Part shown: piece after piece, positions 62,216-64,000 of the stretch
Layout: each line of letters opens with the position of its first letter
How positions within the stretch are numbered: the stretch's first letter is position 1
From: Chrysoperla carnea
Lineage: Eukaryota; Arthropoda; Insecta; Neuroptera; Chrysopidae
DNA: 64,000 bases
Reading direction: 5' to 3'
Assembly: GCF_905475395.1 (NCBI RefSeq)
Contig: NC_058338.1
Coordinates: forward strand, 3,101,001-3,165,000
Translations under genes and position numbers: made by a program
Notes under the pieces: model-generated
What the model saw: only the letters and a program-made list of their open reading frames with translations
Database searches by the model: none
Told to the model about the DNA's origin: nothing

Positions 62216-64000
62216 GTTGATTACGTATTTGTTAAAATCTAAAACTACCCTTAAAAAATTGGGGTTAGATACGCCCCTGAAGGGTCGACTTTTTTTTTCG
62301 AAGTTTTTACAACTTAATAAACAACTGAAAATCGTGTTTATGGCCCTAATTTTTCGTTTCCACGCCTAAATTCACCTTATAAACTCCTAATTTTCGTCTA
62401 ATCCAAATTCAATATTTTTAAGTAAGACTAGTCAATTTTATGGGCCTCTATTTTAATATGGCGCGCAACTTTTAAAACAATGCAAGTAAAATTAAAGAAT
62501 TGAAAAGAAATTTTAAAGTAAATGGAAGATGAAATAACTTACCTAAACTGTCTTATCGTCTTTAAATGATATCGGACCTTCTTTGCTATCGTTTCATTGC
62601 AGCATAGAATAATCCTTAAAATGATTTCCAAAAAAAATGTTTCACCCGAATGAGTTTCCTTCTTCCTTCTTGTAAACACAGATCACAATAGATACAAGAA
62701 AGTTTTTTACCAACTTCGAAAAACTTTTTTTCGTCCTATATCTGCAATCTTGTGATTCCTTCATAAAATCCAAGGAAATTTTTGGATTCTAATTGATGTT
62801 TCAAATTCTATTTGAGGTGGAGTTCTAAATATACATATTCTTAAAAACCACGACTGCGAAAAAAAAAATTTTGTTTAAGATGGTAACAATTTTATGGAGA
62901 GTATATTTAATGAAATTCTACAAGGTTGTGAAGCTGCAGAGAACACATCGCAAAGAAAATTGAAGTCTATAGAAAAATAAGTTTTATTATTAGTACACAT
63001 ACATATACAACAATACCAAGCTATTATAAATCGATTTTTTTAACAGGATCAAATTTAAATAACACCTTTTTCCAAACACGTTTTTAGTAATATTTACAGA
63101 ACCATTTTAAAAACGTAATAAATTTGAAACATTACATTAAATATCGCAGCGAAAGACAATTACCGAATTAAAGACGAAAAATACGTATTTATTAAAATTT
63201 TTAAAAGTGTCATTTCTTGGAGACACTGTACAATGCAATGAAATCCCTACGATATTTTTTTTAATTTCATGTTTCTAAATTTTAGAGAGCGCATAATTTT
63301 TTCACAGTTTCATGTATCAATTTTAACTAATAGTGGATAATAATATACCTCGGAGTTTAAAAACGATAGTATTCATCAAATTAATTGAAAGAAATTGCAA
63401 TTTAACCCACAAAATCGCAATAGCTACGTAGTATAGGGTCCTAGAAAAATTAATTTTCAAATTTCACTATCGAAAATAAACTTAGCTTGGTCATAAAATA
63501 AATACCTATTTTGATTGATTGAAGGGAACGTCAAAGCCTCCTTGTAGCCTACCGAAGCCTTTATGATCCTCCTTTCGGATGGAACGTGACATTACAGCCA
63601 TAGTTCATAAAATAAAAATACCCAATGTTTAAAATTAAACATCCATATACCGCAAGTTATCCTGCAAATTATTTTCTTTGCATAAAAAAAAAGATATCAA
63701 GAAAATTACGTAGCTTAACATCATTTCCACCTTTCCCCCGACGTTGCTCAACGTAGCTTTTGAACTAATCATTTCCAACTCTTGAACGGATCACATGGTT
63801 TTTCAGTTTATTTTGAATTTGAATGTATGTTTCTTGGGCGAATTTTATAGCCTAAAATCTCAATGGTAAGACGAATTTAGATAAATGAGATGCATTGACT
63901 TTCATTGACTTTAGAGTATACATAGACTAAGCATTGCCTATCTTTCGTGGAAACATCTGAGGTAATTGCTTAGGTCACCTAGGGATATTTATCAAAATTA

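Larger units (their letters stand above)
61524..64000. other. Terminal intergenic region
   Basis: This is AT-rich DNA upstream of LYPLAL1. It contains a foldback element (61949-62124) and a terminal piece of repeat A (about 62160-62215). From 62220 to the window end I see no gene, RNA or clear repeat. Confidence 0.6.

Overview
This is nuclear DNA from an insect. It is very AT-rich, its genes are split by short GT-AG introns, and every recognisable gene is a conserved animal gene. A tract of the insect telomere-type repeat (CCTAA/TTAGG) beside one interspersed repeat makes a dipteran unlikely; I cannot name the order or species.

Layout, left to right: an 11-finger C2H2 zinc finger gene (-, 1174-4727); IFT54/TRAF3IP1, an intraflagellar transport subunit (+, 7273-9783); a LysM-domain protein of the LYSMD1/2 type (-, 14850-17490); the small subunit of TFIIA (+, 19114-21232); a short RNF180/DUSP12-like zinc-binding protein (-, 22785-23126), head to head with the Hedgehog acyltransferase HHAT/rasp (+, 23232-27134); a giant outer-arm axonemal dynein heavy chain of the DNAH9/11/17 type (-, 27791-53977, about 51 exons and about 4,580 residues); a NUDT14-like UDP-sugar pyrophosphatase (+, 56923-58763); and LYPLAL1 (-, 59658-61523). 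All nine reading frames can be followed across their introns, with phase closing at the junctions I checked, and none looks broken. I checked every junction in the eight smaller genes but only some of those in the dynein.

The genes do not form one pathway. Two of them serve cilia: IFT54 belongs to the transport machinery that builds the axoneme, and the dynein is a motor of the finished axoneme. In insects both are expected mainly in sperm and chordotonal neurons. HHAT loads palmitate on Hedgehog, TFIIA-gamma is a general transcription factor, and NUDT14 and LYPLAL1 are metabolic or deacylation enzymes lying tail to tail.

Introns and intergenic DNA carry many mobile-element remains. Three insertions have clear target-site duplications: a tRNA-derived SINE and a long foldback both sit in TFIIA-gamma intron 2 (only the SINE has the duplication), a 5'-truncated LINE sits in a dynein intron, and an internally deleted LINE lies at 17772-18335. 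There are also several short inverted-repeat elements, a SWIM-domain element nested in another repeat, and at least four dispersed non-coding repeat families. I found no new multi-gene system. The most unusual items are the roughly 387-bp near-palindrome inside the TFIIA-gamma gene, a charged low-complexity exon in the dynein stem, and repeat copies lying within 25 bases of HHAT splice sites.
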